Positions 9,356 to 17,864 of a DNA stretch of 64,000 nt are shown one piece after another. Position 1 is the stretch's first letter. Every line of letters starts with the position of its first letter. A program made the translations under genes and the position numbers. Origin of the DNA: Puniceicoccaceae bacterium 5H (GTDB lineage: Bacteria > Verrucomicrobiota > Verrucomicrobiia > Opitutales > Oceanipulchritudinaceae); contig WOUP01000003.1 in assembly GCA_009772895.1 (NCBI GenBank), positions 124,001 to 188,000 of the forward strand. The letters are read 5' to 3'. The notes under the pieces are model-generated. The model did not search any database. It was not told where the DNA came from and worked only from the letters and a program-made list of their open reading frames with translations.

Positions 9356-10180
9356 ATGTCTCTGAGCCCTTCCCGCGATTTCCCGCCCGGGGATTATCAC
9401 TCTCCTGCCGATCTGAAGCCCCAGTGGTGGGCGCGTCCCTTCCCCACGCTCGCCTTTTACACAGGCGTGCTCCGCATCGTGTCTTGGTCGAAAGATCTCG
9501 CCTGCCACAACGAATACGACGACCAGCGCTGGGCCGAAGCCTCGTGGTCTGTCTGTCGTCAGTTCGAGCGCTGTGGGGCGCCGCTGCACATCGAGGGCGT
9601 CGACCGCTTCAAGGGTCTGGAAGGCCCGCTGGTCTTCATCGGCAATCACATGAGCACGGCGGAGACCTTTATGCTGGGTGTGGTGATCGGCCAGCACAAG
9701 CCGGTGACTTTTGTCGTGAAGAAGAGCCTGGTCGACTATCCGCTCTTCGGGCCGGTGATGCGTTCGCGCAACCCGGTGGTGGTGGGCCGCGAGAACGCGC
9801 GGGACGATCTGAAGGCCGTGCTCGAGGGTGGGGAGGCGCGTTTGAAGCGAGGCCGCTCGATGATCGTGTTTCCGCAGCGCACACGCACGGTCGACTTTCG
9901 CCCCAACGAGTTTAACAGCATCGGCGTCAAGCTGGCCAAGCGTGCCGGCTGCACCGTCGTGCCGCTGGCGGTCAAGACCGATGCGTGGGGCAATGGCACG
10001 AAGTTGAAGGACTTCGGCCCCTTCGACGCACAGAAGCCCGTGCATATCGCTTTCGGCGAGCCGCTCGAGGTGACCGGGAGCGGCAAGGAGGCCAACGACG
10101 CCGTCATCGCCTTTATCCAAAACAAACTCGCGGAGTGGGAAGAGCAGGACGCAGCCTGGTTGACCACCCGCAGATCGTGA
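9356..10180 (+). CDS. PlsC-like lysophospholipid acyltransferase
   Basis: A 274-residue acyltransferase of the LPLAT/PlsC fold, expected to move an acyl chain from acyl-CoA or acyl-ACP to a lipid or other acceptor at the inner membrane. The usual NHxSxxD motif reads NHMSTAE near residue 97-103, so the catalytic His keeps an acidic partner but as Glu, and the FPEGTR motif reads FPQRTRT near 170. RNPVVVGRE and GCTVVPLAVKT match later blocks. There is no strong N-terminal membrane helix; the region WWARPFPTLAFYTGVLRIVSW may be peripheral. Its TGA overlaps the ATG of the OleC gene by one base (TGATG), which implies coupled translation and a shared lipid pathway. Confidence 0.85.
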   Translation: MSLSPSRDFPPGDYHSPADLKPQWWARPFPTLAFYTGVLRIVSWSKDLACHNEYDDQRWAEASWSVCRQFERCGAPLHIEGVDRFKGLEGPLVFIGNHMSTAETFMLGVVIGQHKPVTFVVKKSLVDYPLFGPVMRSRNPVVVGRENARDDLKAVLEGGEARLKRGRSMIVFPQRTRTVDFRPNEFNSIGVKLAKRAGCTVVPLAVKTDAWGNGTKLKDFGPFDAQKPVHIAFGEPLEVTGSGKEANDAVIAFIQNKLAEWEEQDAAWLTTRRS

Positions 10181-11826
10181 TGACGCCCGACGCTTCCGCC
10201 AATGTCGCCCGTTTCCTGCCCCGCATGGCGGCGCAGGTGCCCGACCATTGCGCGGTCAAGGTGCCACAAGGTCAGGACGGGCACGGTGAGGGGCCGATCC
10301 GTTACCTGGAGCGCAGCTTTGCCGAACTGGAGCGCGAGAGCAACGCGGTCTGCCGGTTGCTCGCACAACGCGGCATCAGGCGCGGCACGCGCACGCTCTT
10401 GATGGTGAAGCCCGGGCTGGACCTGATCCAGTTGACCTTTGCGCTCTTCAAGGTGGGCGCAGTGCCGGTGGTGATCGATCCGGGGCTCGGGCTGAAGCAC
10501 TTCCTGCGCTGCGTGCGCCACACCCAACCGGAGGCACTGGTCGGGATCCCGCTCGCACAAGCGGTGCGACACGTCTTTCGCGGTAGCTTCGGCTCGGTTC
10601 GACAGGGCCTCACGGTCGGTCGCGGCTTTCAAAAGCAAGTGGCGCGGCAGGCCGAGGCCGATGCGGATTTCGCTCCGGTCGAAGCGGAGCCGGACGAGTT
10701 GGCGGCCATCCTCTTTACCAGCGGTTCGACCGGCCCGGCCAAGGGCGTGTGCTACACCCACCGCATGTTCGACGCGCAGGTGCGGCTGATCCGGGCCCAA
10801 TACGCGATCGAGCCTGGCGAAGTCGATTTGCCCATGCTGCCGGTCTTTGCGCTGTTCAATCCCGCGCTCGGCATGACGACGGTGGTGCCGATCATGAATC
10901 CCAGCCGTCCGGCGACGGTCGAGCCCGCCGCGATCGTGCAGGCGATCCGGCAAGACAGCGTGACGAATTCCTTTGGCTCGCCTGCGCTTTGGACCCGCGT
11001 GGCCAAGCACCTCGAGCAGACGGGTGAGATCTTGCCGACCGTCAAACGCGTGCTGATGGCAGGCGCGCCTGTGCCGCCCAGCCTGATGGAGCGCCTGAAG
11101 CAGTATTTGCCGAACTGCGAGATCCATACACCTTACGGGGCGACCGAATGCCTGCCGGTCAGCTCGATCAGCGCTCGTGAGGTCCTGGCCGAGACGGCGG
11201 AGCAGACCGCTGAGGGACAGGGCACCTGCGTGGGCCGCCCGCTGCCCGAAGTGGACGTGCGCGTGATTGCCCTGACGGACGCCTCGATCCCGGACTGGAG
11301 TGCGGTGGAGGTGCTGCCGGTGGGCGAGATTGGCGAGATCGTGGTGACCGGCCCCAACGTGACCGAGCTTTACGACCAGTTGCCGGAGAAGACGGCGGCG
11401 GCAAAAATCCGGGACGGCGAACGCGTTTGGCATCGGATGGGCGATCTGGGCTATCTGGACGCAGAGGGGCGCATCTGGTTCTGCGGGCGCAAGGCCGAGC
11501 GGATCGAGACGGCGCAGGGCACGCTCTTTACGGACCAGGTAGAGGCGATCTACAATCAGCACCCGGCCGTGGCACGTTCGGCCCTGATCGGGCTAGGGGA
11601 GCGCCCGCAACAGACCCCGGCGATCGTGATCGAACCGGAGGATTATCTCGGCACGCTGGAAAAGCAGGCGCTGGAGAAGGAATTGCTGACGTTTGGGTCG
11701 CAATACGCCGTGACGCAGCCGGTCCAGCGGGTATTCTTCCACGCGTCCTTTCCGGTGGACGTGCGGCACAACGCCAAGATTCACCGGCTGACGCTGCAGC
11801 GCCACTTCAGTTCGCGGCAAAAATAA
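10180..11826 (+). CDS. OleC-type AMP-binding enzyme (beta-lactone synthetase-like)
   Basis: A 548-residue adenylate-forming enzyme. The AMP-binding P-loop is LFTSGSTGPAKG near residue 180, followed by HTPYGATECLPVSSIS and the hinge MGDLGYLDAEGRIWFCGRKAERI. The block LPVFALFNPALGMTTVVP and the pattern GTCVGRPLPEVDVRVI are the ones I associate with OleC, which closes beta-hydroxy fatty acids to beta-lactones in long-chain olefin synthesis, rather than with ordinary acyl-CoA ligases. No oleA, oleB or oleD lies nearby; the partner is a PlsC-like acyltransferase with an overlapping start. It may therefore act in a different lipid pathway. The oleC symbol is withheld for that reason. Confidence 0.82.
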   Translation: MTPDASANVARFLPRMAAQVPDHCAVKVPQGQDGHGEGPIRYLERSFAELERESNAVCRLLAQRGIRRGTRTLLMVKPGLDLIQLTFALFKVGAVPVVIDPGLGLKHFLRCVRHTQPEALVGIPLAQAVRHVFRGSFGSVRQGLTVGRGFQKQVARQAEADADFAPVEAEPDELAAILFTSGSTGPAKGVCYTHRMFDAQVRLIRAQYAIEPGEVDLPMLPVFALFNPALGMTTVVPIMNPSRPATVEPAAIVQAIRQDSVTNSFGSPALWTRVAKHLEQTGEILPTVKRVLMAGAPVPPSLMERLKQYLPNCEIHTPYGATECLPVSSISAREVLAETAEQTAEGQGTCVGRPLPEVDVRVIALTDASIPDWSAVEVLPVGEIGEIVVTGPNVTELYDQLPEKTAAAKIRDGERVWHRMGDLGYLDAEGRIWFCGRKAERIETAQGTLFTDQVEAIYNQHPAVARSALIGLGERPQQTPAIVIEPEDYLGTLEKQALEKELLTFGSQYAVTQPVQRVFFHASFPVDVRHNAKIHRLTLQRHFSSRQK

Positions 11827-11879
11827 AGGATGCGGCGGGTGCGGCCACATCCTCGGCAGAAGTCGTAATCGAGCTCAGG

Positions 11880-12359
11880 CTATCGGCGGGCGATGTTGCC
11901 CTTTTTCACCCCGCAGTGCAGCATTTCGGCCCCGTAGTAGGGGTTGACCAGGGTGTCATTGTTCTGCAGCCAGTTGGCGCCCATGCCGCCCATGGCCATG
12001 GGGCAAAACATGAGGTAGACTTCGTTCTCGGAGTTGGTGCCCGTGCCCTTGACCAGGCGGATCATCTCGTTGGAGAGCGGCTCGAAGGCCTGGCGGGCGC
12101 GCGCGATCTTGTCCGTATCCACAATGTCTTCCGACTGCTCGCGGATCGTGTCGGCGCTTTGGCCCTCCAGATCTTCCGCGGCCTGCAGGAGTGATTTGGC
12201 GGCGCGGTGGGCCCCGTTCAGTTCGTCCTTGGCCAAGGCTTCCTGCAGCTGGAAGTAGGGGCGCAGGAGGTCGTCGACCTGAGAAGGGGAAAGGTCGGCG
12301 GCGTGCAGGGGCAACCACGCCAGCGTGAGGGTAAGGATCAGTGAAAGGAAGCGTTTCAT
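11880..12359 (-). CDS. Exported DUF3347 domain protein
   Basis: A 159-residue protein with a signal peptide (MKRFLSLILTLTLAWLPLHAA). The mature part is a helical DUF3347 module: DDLLRPYFQLQEALAKDELNGA near the start, a central amphipathic region, and the C-terminal signature LMFCPMAMGGMGANWLQ then NPYYGAEMLHCG. DUF3347 is seen in periplasmic proteins and at the ends of CusB-type efflux adaptors, where the conserved Met and Cys residues suggest copper or silver contact. No efflux genes are adjacent, so a free-standing periplasmic metal-binding role is an inference. The start at 12359 was chosen because it begins the signal peptide; the frame extends 12 codons further. Confidence 0.85.
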   Translation of the reverse strand: MKRFLSLILTLTLAWLPLHAADLSPSQVDDLLRPYFQLQEALAKDELNGAHRAAKSLLQAAEDLEGQSADTIREQSEDIVDTDKIARARQAFEPLSNEMIRLVKGTGTNSENEVYLMFCPMAMGGMGANWLQNNDTLVNPYYGAEMLHCGVKKGNIARR

Positions 12360-12451
12360 GGGCCGATCATAAGTTGGTGGACGTGGGGAAGGCAACTACC
12401 GTGCAGCTTTCGGCTTGAGTTTGTCTCGCCTGCGGTGAAATCTCCAACGCC

Positions 12452-13423
12452 ATGCTGCCGATCCCGACGCTGTCCCTGGCCGTGCCCATGTATAATGAGG
12501 AGGAAAGCCTCGACGTGTTTTTTGAGCGCGTCGAGCAGGTGATGGCGGACCTGGGCGAAACCTACGAGATCGTGTGCGTCAACGACGGCAGCCGCGATCA
12601 CACCATGGAGGGGCTGCTGCAGCATGTAGAGCGTAATCCGCGCATCGTCGTGCTCGACCTGTCGCGCAACTTCGGCAAGGAGATCGCCCTGACCGCGGCG
12701 ATCGACCATTGTCGGGGCCGTGCGGTGATCCCGCTGGATGCGGACCTGCAGGACCCGCCCGAGCTGGTGGGAGAGATGCTGCAACGCTGGCGCGAGGGCT
12801 ACGATGTGGTCTGTGCGGTCCGGCGGCAGCGTGATGCGGATACCTGGTTGAAGCGCTTTACCGCGCGCCGCTTTTACCGGTGGTTCAATCGGGTAGCCGA
12901 GGTGGCCCTCCCGCAGGATGCGGGCGATTTTCGCCTGATGGACCGCAAGGTCGTGGAGGCTCTAAGCGGCTTGCGGGAGCGCAACCGCTTCATGAAGGGT
13001 CTGTTTGCGTGGACGGGCTACAAGACGGCCTTTGTCTATTTCGACCGGCCAGACCGCGCGATGGGCACCAGTAAGTGGAACTACTGGAAGCTCTGGAACT
13101 TCGCCCTCGACGGCATCTTTGCCTTCAGCACCGCGCCGCTGCGGGTCTGGACCTACGTGGGCGGGGCCATCTCGTTGAGCGCGTTCATCTACGCGGTCTA
13201 TATCGCCATACGGAAGCTATTCGGCGATATCGAGGTGCCCGGTTACGCCTCGCTGGTGGTATTCATGCTGTTTCTGAGCGGGATCCAGCTCATCGGGCTG
13301 GGCGTGATCGGCGAATATGTGGGCCGGATCTACAAGGAGAGCAAGCAGCGCCCCCTCTATCTGTTGCAAGCCATTCATCGCCAAGAAGGCTCGGGCGATG
13401 CAAAAACCGGCGACGCATCCTAG
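12452..13423 (+). CDS. Family 2 glycosyltransferase with two C-terminal TM helices
   Basis: A 323-residue membrane glycosyltransferase of the DPM1/GtrB/ArnC type. The GT-A domain shows VPMYNEEESL, CVNDGSRDHT, NFGKEIALTAAID and the donor-metal motif PLDADLQDPPEL near residue 95-105, then DAGDFRLMDR and the acceptor region RNRFMKGLFAW. Two membrane helices follow at about residues 230-255 and 265-290, ending in the family's EYVGRIYKESKQRP. Such enzymes usually transfer a sugar from a nucleotide donor to undecaprenyl phosphate on the cytoplasmic face. The sugar is unknown. It stands alone, divergent from the DUF3347 gene. Confidence 0.92.
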   Translation: MLPIPTLSLAVPMYNEEESLDVFFERVEQVMADLGETYEIVCVNDGSRDHTMEGLLQHVERNPRIVVLDLSRNFGKEIALTAAIDHCRGRAVIPLDADLQDPPELVGEMLQRWREGYDVVCAVRRQRDADTWLKRFTARRFYRWFNRVAEVALPQDAGDFRLMDRKVVEALSGLRERNRFMKGLFAWTGYKTAFVYFDRPDRAMGTSKWNYWKLWNFALDGIFAFSTAPLRVWTYVGGAISLSAFIYAVYIAIRKLFGDIEVPGYASLVVFMLFLSGIQLIGLGVIGEYVGRIYKESKQRPLYLLQAIHRQEGSGDAKTGDAS

Positions 13424-13466
13424 TACGCCGCCGGTTTACCAACCATTTTCTTTTCTCTCTCTCGCT

Positions 13467-13490
13467 ACTGCCTCAACCCCTTGAGGCAGT
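13467..13490. terminator. Perfect 10-bp hairpin between convergent genes
   Basis: ACTGCCTCAA, loop CCCC, TTGAGGCAGT. It separates the convergent glycosyltransferase and chemoreceptor genes. Neither side carries a clean U-run (a pyrimidine stretch lies upstream on the + strand), so it is a plausible but not textbook bidirectional terminator. Confidence 0.5.
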
Positions 13491-13514
13491 GGTCGCTGTT
13501 GCTGCTCCTATAAA

Positions 13515-15023
13515 CTAATGCACTACGAAAAAGCTCTCTTCGTCCGCTTCGTCGACGGCCACAGTGTCACCTGAGCGTTCGAGCGGTTGGGCCGGGGCCA
13601 TTGCCTTGGCCGTGGACGGGCGCACGGTGTCGCTGTTTGGCTTGGGCTTGAATACGGGCTTTGCCGGCTGGGCAGGCGCCTCCTTTTCCTCCTTCTCAAC
13701 CGATCCACTGGTATCCAGCACCTGGAGCACGCGGGCCACTAGTTGTTGCAGGTCATGGGCCTGGCTGCGCAGTTCCTCGGAGGAGGAGGCCGCTTCCTGC
13801 GCGTTAGCGGCGTTGGTCTGGCTCGCGCGGTCGATCTCATTCATCGAGTCGGTCACGCTGTGGATCAAACGCGTCTGGTTGCGGGCCATCTGGGCCATTT
13901 GCTCACTTTCGGTGCGCGCTTCGGCGACCTCGGTGGCGATCTTTTTCAATTCCGTGTCAGCCAACTGCGCGAGTTGGACCCCGCGCTGGGTGTTCTGCTG
14001 GGCCGTGCGGATGAGTCCTTCGGTCTCGGAGGCCGACTTGGCGGCGCGTTGGGCGAGAGCGCGGACCTCTTCCGCCACCACGGCAAAACCGGCCCCGGCC
14101 TCACCCGCCCGGGCGGCCTCGACGGCGGCGTTCAGCGCGAGGATGTTGGTCTGAAACGCCACTTCCTGCAGCGCTTCGACGATCTTGGAAATTTCCTGGT
14201 TGGAGACCTGTACCTCTTCCATCGCCTGGCGCATCTCATCCATCCGGGCCGTGCCGGTTTGAGTCAGGGCATGGGTGGTGCGCATGGCGCCATCCACACG
14301 TCCGACGCGTTGGCCCACTTCTTCCGTCAACTGTTGGACTTGATGGGCGGCCTGGTCGGTTTCCTGGGTGGCAGCGGCTTGCCGGGCCGAGTTTTCGGCC
14401 TGGACGGTCGAGATCTCACGCATCTGGGAGGCCGCCTGGCGCAGGTGTTGCGAAACCGAGGTCAACGGCGCACCGAGTGAGCCGATGACGCCCGCTAGTC
14501 GCCCGAGGTAGCGCGCAATAAAAGCCATCGGGACGGACTCGAAGACGACAAAGAAGGCGTGCAGGGCCACGATCCAGATGCTGGCGTCGTAGTTGAAGAC
14601 GCTGGCAGGCAGGTAGATGTAGAACAGCACGTGGTGCAGGGCGATGGTGACGGCGGCGGCGAGGATTGCCAGCCAGGAGCCCGTCAATGCCAGCACGCCG
14701 ATACAGGCAAAAATGTGAAAGTGAAATTCGATCAGACCCCCGCCCAGGTGGATCAGCAGGGCGCTGTAGGCCATCGAGGCAATGCCCATCGCTGCTGGCT
14801 CGAGCCGGTAGGCCTTGAGGATATGCAGTACGACCGGGCCGACGGAAATGCCGATGCTGACGAGCAGGGCAAAGAGAATGGATTGGCCGAAGAACCACGC
14901 GACGCCCGCCATGGCGGGAATGTGCATCAGCAGCAAAAACAGGCCGACGCGGGCCGCTTTGTGCTGGTAACGATGGAGGGCCGTAATTTCTTCGGAGCGG
15001 AGCTGAAAGGTATTGAGCTTCAT
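13515..15023 (-). CDS. Methyl-accepting chemotaxis protein, multi-TM His-rich sensor
   Basis: A 502-residue chemoreceptor without a periplasmic ligand domain. Residues about 25-185 form five or six membrane helices holding clusters of His: [20 protein letters not shown] and [13 protein letters not shown] coiled signalling domain follows from about 195 to 430, with the tip [42 protein letters not shown] that contacts CheA and CheW. The last 70 residues are a Pro/Lys/Ala-rich linker ending in DEESFFVVH, with no clear CheR-binding pentapeptide. The family with this His-bearing membrane domain occurs in several phyla and its signal is unsettled; metal, haem or redox sensing are possibilities. It is the second gene after a thioredoxin-like protein, 21 bases upstream. 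Confidence 0.92.
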   Translation of the reverse strand: MKLNTFQLRSEEITALHRYQHKAARVGLFLLLMHIPAMAGVAWFFGQSILFALLVSIGISVGPVVLHILKAYRLEPAAMGIASMAYSALLIHLGGGLIEFHFHIFACIGVLALTGSWLAILAAAVTIALHHVLFYIYLPASVFNYDASIWIVALHAFFVVFESVPMAFIARYLGRLAGVIGSLGAPLTSVSQHLRQAASQMREISTVQAENSARQAAATQETDQAAHQVQQLTEEVGQRVGRVDGAMRTTHALTQTGTARMDEMRQAMEEVQVSNQEISKIVEALQEVAFQTNILALNAAVEAARAGEAGAGFAVVAEEVRALAQRAAKSASETEGLIRTAQQNTQRGVQLAQLADTELKKIATEVAEARTESEQMAQMARNQTRLIHSVTDSMNEIDRASQTNAANAQEAASSSEELRSQAHDLQQLVARVLQVLDTSGSVEKEEKEAPAQPAKPVFKPKPNSDTVRPSTAKAMAPAQPLERSGDTVAVDEADEESFFVVH

Positions 15024-15044
15024 GGGGGGGAGGAGAGCGCAGGG

Positions 15045-15581
15045 CTAGAGGCCGCTGGCGGCACACCCGTACGCCGGCAGTGCTTTGTCGACCGAACCGT
15101 CGATAATGCGGTCGATCAGTTCGCTCGCATGGGCCGGGGTGATGATGGTGGGGCGCACCGGGGCATAGCCGCCGGAGTAGGCGAGCTCGCCACTGGGCTC
15201 GTAGACCCGCAACCAAGGGCCACCGACCACGCCGTGCTCCTTGAGCTGAGCCTCGCTGATCAGGGTGGTGACCTGGTAGCCAGCTTCCTGCAACCGGCTC
15301 ACCAGTTTGGCGTCTTCGCCCAGAACGTATACGTGCTGGAGGCCATGCAGGGGCGGGTTTTCGATTAAATCGTCGGCAACCTGACGCGAGCAGGGGCAAC
15401 CGGTGGCCAGATAATGCTCGGCTTGCCAGTGGTCTTGCGGCTCCAGTTGGCGTTCCACCGCCTGCTCTTGCAGCGGGGCCGTGTGCTCGCCCAGCATATA
15501 GCCGCCGAGGACCAGCACGCCGCCGCCCCACAACGTGAGGCAGCTATATCCGAGCAGAGAACGCCATTTGCGTAGGTGCAT
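15045..15581 (-). CDS. Membrane-anchored thioredoxin-like protein
   Basis: A 178-residue protein with an N-terminal membrane anchor (residues about 8-28, CLTLWGGGVLVLGGYML) and a periplasmic domain resembling a thioredoxin fold. The motif ATGCPCSRQVADDL near residue 60 gives a CxC pair at the position of the CxxC active site, VVGGPWLRVYEPSGELAYSGGY corresponds to the cis-Pro strand and following hairpin, and the tail reads ALPAYGCAASG. I recall related proteins under names such as RedB but cannot confirm a function. Because it directly precedes the chemoreceptor at 13515, it may report redox state or deliver a ligand to it; that is inference. Confidence 0.7.
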   Translation of the reverse strand: MHLRKWRSLLGYSCLTLWGGGVLVLGGYMLGEHTAPLQEQAVERQLEPQDHWQAEHYLATGCPCSRQVADDLIENPPLHGLQHVYVLGEDAKLVSRLQEAGYQVTTLISEAQLKEHGVVGGPWLRVYEPSGELAYSGGYAPVRPTIITPAHASELIDRIIDGSVDKALPAYGCAASGL

Positions 15582-15605
15582 GGCCTTATAATCGTTCCTT
15601 TTAGC

Positions 15606-15679
15606 ACCGCTTGGAGCGGTATTTTGACCGTTGCTTTGTAAGGAAGCTGTAAACGGTCGAAAAGGCGGCTAAACGGTCG
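15606..15679 (-). promoter_or_regulatory. Direct repeats and palindrome upstream of thioredoxin-like/MCP operon
   Basis: On the reverse strand CGACCGTTTA occurs twice, at 15670-15679 and 15650-15659, exactly 20 bases apart (about two helical turns). A third copy of its core in opposite orientation lies at 15627-15633. Nearer the gene, ACCGCT-TGG-AGCGGT at 15606-15620 is a perfect 6-bp palindrome. Together these suggest an activator or repressor site controlling the gene that starts at 15581. The repeats also lie just downstream of the uvrB stop, so part of the region may instead serve that transcript end. Confidence 0.45.
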
Positions 15680-15682
15680 GAA

Positions 15683-17713
15683 CTAGAACTTTTTGCGACC
15701 CCACTTTTTCTTGCCGGTCTGCTTGCCCTTGCCGCGCCCATTTTTGCCGGAACCTCCCGTTCCGCCGTTTTTGAGCATCTCGATCTGATCGCGCAGCAGG
15801 GCGGCGCGTTCAAACTGGAGGTTTTCGGCCGCTTCGAGCATCTCGGTTTCGAGCTCGGCAATCACCGTCGCCACATCGCCATCGCCCTGGGCTTCTGCCA
15901 CCGAGACGGGGTCGGCCTCCTTCTCGACATAGTGCAGACTGGCCTGCAGGCCGCGCTTTACGCTGCGAGGCGTGATGCCGTGCTCCTGATTGTAAGCGAT
16001 CTGTTTTTCGCGGCGCTCCTCGGTGATGCGCAGGGTCGCCTGCAGCGAATCGTTAATCACATCCGCATAGAGGATCACCTTGCCCTTTTCATGGCGGGCG
16101 GCGCGACCTGCCGTCTGGATGAGGCTCGTCGTGCTGCGCAGGAAGCCTTCCTTGTCCGCGTCGAGGATGGCGACCAGCGCGACTTCGGGCAGGTCCAGGC
16201 CTTCGCGCAACAGGTTGACGCCTACCAGCACGTCGAACTCACCCGCGCGCAGCTTGCGCAAGATCTCGACCCGCTCGATCGCGTCGATGTCGCTGTGCAG
16301 GTATTCGACCTTGATCTTGCGCTCCCGCAGGTAGCCGGAGAGGTCTTCGCTCATGCGCTTGGTCAGGGTGGTCACCAGCACGCGCTCGTCGCGCTCGACG
16401 GCCGCCTGCGCTTCGGCGATCAAATCCTCCACCTGACCTTCGATCGGGCGGATCTCCATCACGGGGTCGAGCAGGCCGGTCGGGCGGATCACCTGTTCGG
16501 CGATGACGGAAGAGACCTTGTATTCTTCCGCCGCCGGAGTGGCGGAGACGAAGAGCACCTGGCCGGTCACGTCCTTGAACTCCTGGGAGGTCAGCGGGCG
16601 GTTGTCGAGCGCGCTCGGCAGGCGGAAGCCGTAGTCGACCAGCCGCTCCTTGCGCGAACGGTCACCGGTGTACATGGCGCCGATCTGGGGCAGGGTCACG
16701 TGGCTTTCGTCGAGGATCACGAGGTAGTCGTCGGGGAAGAAGTCCAGCAGGCAGAACGGGCGCTGACCGGCGCGGCGACCGGAGAGGTGGCGCGAGTAGT
16801 TCTCGATGCCGCTGCAAAAGCCCATCTCCTGCAGCAACTCCAGATCGTATTCTGTGCGCATGCGGATGCGCTGGGCCTCGAGCAGGCGCTGCTCTTTCTC
16901 AAATGTCGTCACGCGTTCATCAAGTTCGCCCTTGATGGCCTTGATCGCGTGCTGAAGCTTGTTGCGGGGCGTGATGAACTGATTGGCCGGGTAGAGGTGG
17001 AAGTATTCGAGCCGACGTCCCGTCTGTCCGGTCAACGGATCGAGTTCGCTGATCGCTTCCACTTCGTCGCCCCAGAATTCGACCCGGATGGCGCTCTCCA
17101 TGTAGGCGGGGAAGATGTCGACCGTTTCGCCGCGCACGCGGAAGGTGCCGCGCTCGAACTTGATGTCGTTGCGCTCGTAGATGTTCTCGACCAGACGCGA
17201 GAGAAACTTGTCGCGCTGGAGTTCTTCGCCCACGCGGATGGGGATCATCATGGCCGCGAAGTCTTCCGGCGAGCCCAAGCCGTAGATGCAGGAGACGGAG
17301 GCCACGACCAGCACGTCGCGCCGACTGATGAGCGAGCTGGTGGCGCTGATGCGCAGGCGCTCGATCTCGTCGTTGATCGAGCTGTCTTTCTCGATGTAGG
17401 TGTCGGTGGCGGGTACGTAGGCTTCCGGCTGGTAGTAGTCGTAATAACTGACGAAGTATTCGACCGCGTTCTCCGGGAAGAAGGCCTTGAACTCGCTGTA
17501 GAGCTGCGCCGCGAGCGTCTTGTTGTGCGACATCACCAGGGTGGGGCGCTGGATCTGCTGGATGATGTTGGCCATGGTGAACGTCTTGCCGCTCCCCGTG
17601 ACACCCAGCAGGGTCTGGTATTTGTTCTGGTCGCGCAGGGACTGCACCAGTTTTTCGATCGCCTGGGGCTGGTCGCCCATGGGCTGGTAATCGGCACGCA
17701 GACGAAACTCCAT
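15683..17713 (-). CDS. uvrB: Excinuclease ABC subunit B
   Basis: UvrB is the helicase-like damage-verification subunit of nucleotide excision repair. The 676-residue product has Walker [11 protein letters not shown] near residue 40, the beta-hairpin region [12 protein letters not shown], the DExH-type box [12 protein letters not shown], helicase motifs V and VI ([28 protein letters not shown]) and the C-terminal UVR motif [25 protein letters not shown] that binds UvrA and UvrC. A Lys/Gly-rich tail (KKWGRKKF) ends it. I placed the start at ATG 17713 ([11 protein letters not shown]); a GTG six codons upstream is also possible. No LexA-type box is obvious upstream. Confidence 0.97.
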   Translation of the reverse strand: MEFRLRADYQPMGDQPQAIEKLVQSLRDQNKYQTLLGVTGSGKTFTMANIIQQIQRPTLVMSHNKTLAAQLYSEFKAFFPENAVEYFVSYYDYYQPEAYVPATDTYIEKDSSINDEIERLRISATSSLISRRDVLVVASVSCIYGLGSPEDFAAMMIPIRVGEELQRDKFLSRLVENIYERNDIKFERGTFRVRGETVDIFPAYMESAIRVEFWGDEVEAISELDPLTGQTGRRLEYFHLYPANQFITPRNKLQHAIKAIKGELDERVTTFEKEQRLLEAQRIRMRTEYDLELLQEMGFCSGIENYSRHLSGRRAGQRPFCLLDFFPDDYLVILDESHVTLPQIGAMYTGDRSRKERLVDYGFRLPSALDNRPLTSQEFKDVTGQVLFVSATPAAEEYKVSSVIAEQVIRPTGLLDPVMEIRPIEGQVEDLIAEAQAAVERDERVLVTTLTKRMSEDLSGYLRERKIKVEYLHSDIDAIERVEILRKLRAGEFDVLVGVNLLREGLDLPEVALVAILDADKEGFLRSTTSLIQTAGRAARHEKGKVILYADVINDSLQATLRITEERREKQIAYNQEHGITPRSVKRGLQASLHYVEKEADPVSVAEAQGDGDVATVIAELETEMLEAAENLQFERAALLRDQIEMLKNGGTGGSGKNGRGKGKQTGKKKWGRKKF

Positions 17714-17802
17714 CCTGCCAGCATAGGCCACCGCGGCTTTGGCGCAAGTATGCGCAAATCACAGCCTGAGGCTCAAACAACCTTGTATCGCGCCGATTAT
17801 AG

Positions 17803-17831
17803 GGTAGTTAACCCTGTTGTTTTCTGGGTTA
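17803..17831. promoter_or_regulatory. Short inverted repeats in uvrB/kinase divergent gap
   Basis: GGGT-AGTTA-ACCC at 17803-17815 and AACCC (17811-17815) with GGGTT (17827-17831) form two overlapping inverted repeats. They lie between divergent uvrB and the PAS kinase, where an operator would be expected. The symmetry is short, so this may be chance. Confidence 0.3.
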
Positions 17832-17864
17832 GCTTCCTGTATTGCCTGGTGCTGCTGCTGTTAC

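Noticed and set aside
9736-11562. Long reverse-strand open frame (about 608 codons) opposite the acyltransferase and OleC genes
   Set aside because: It is an antisense shadow produced by high GC; the translation resembles no family and both + strand genes carry complete motifs.
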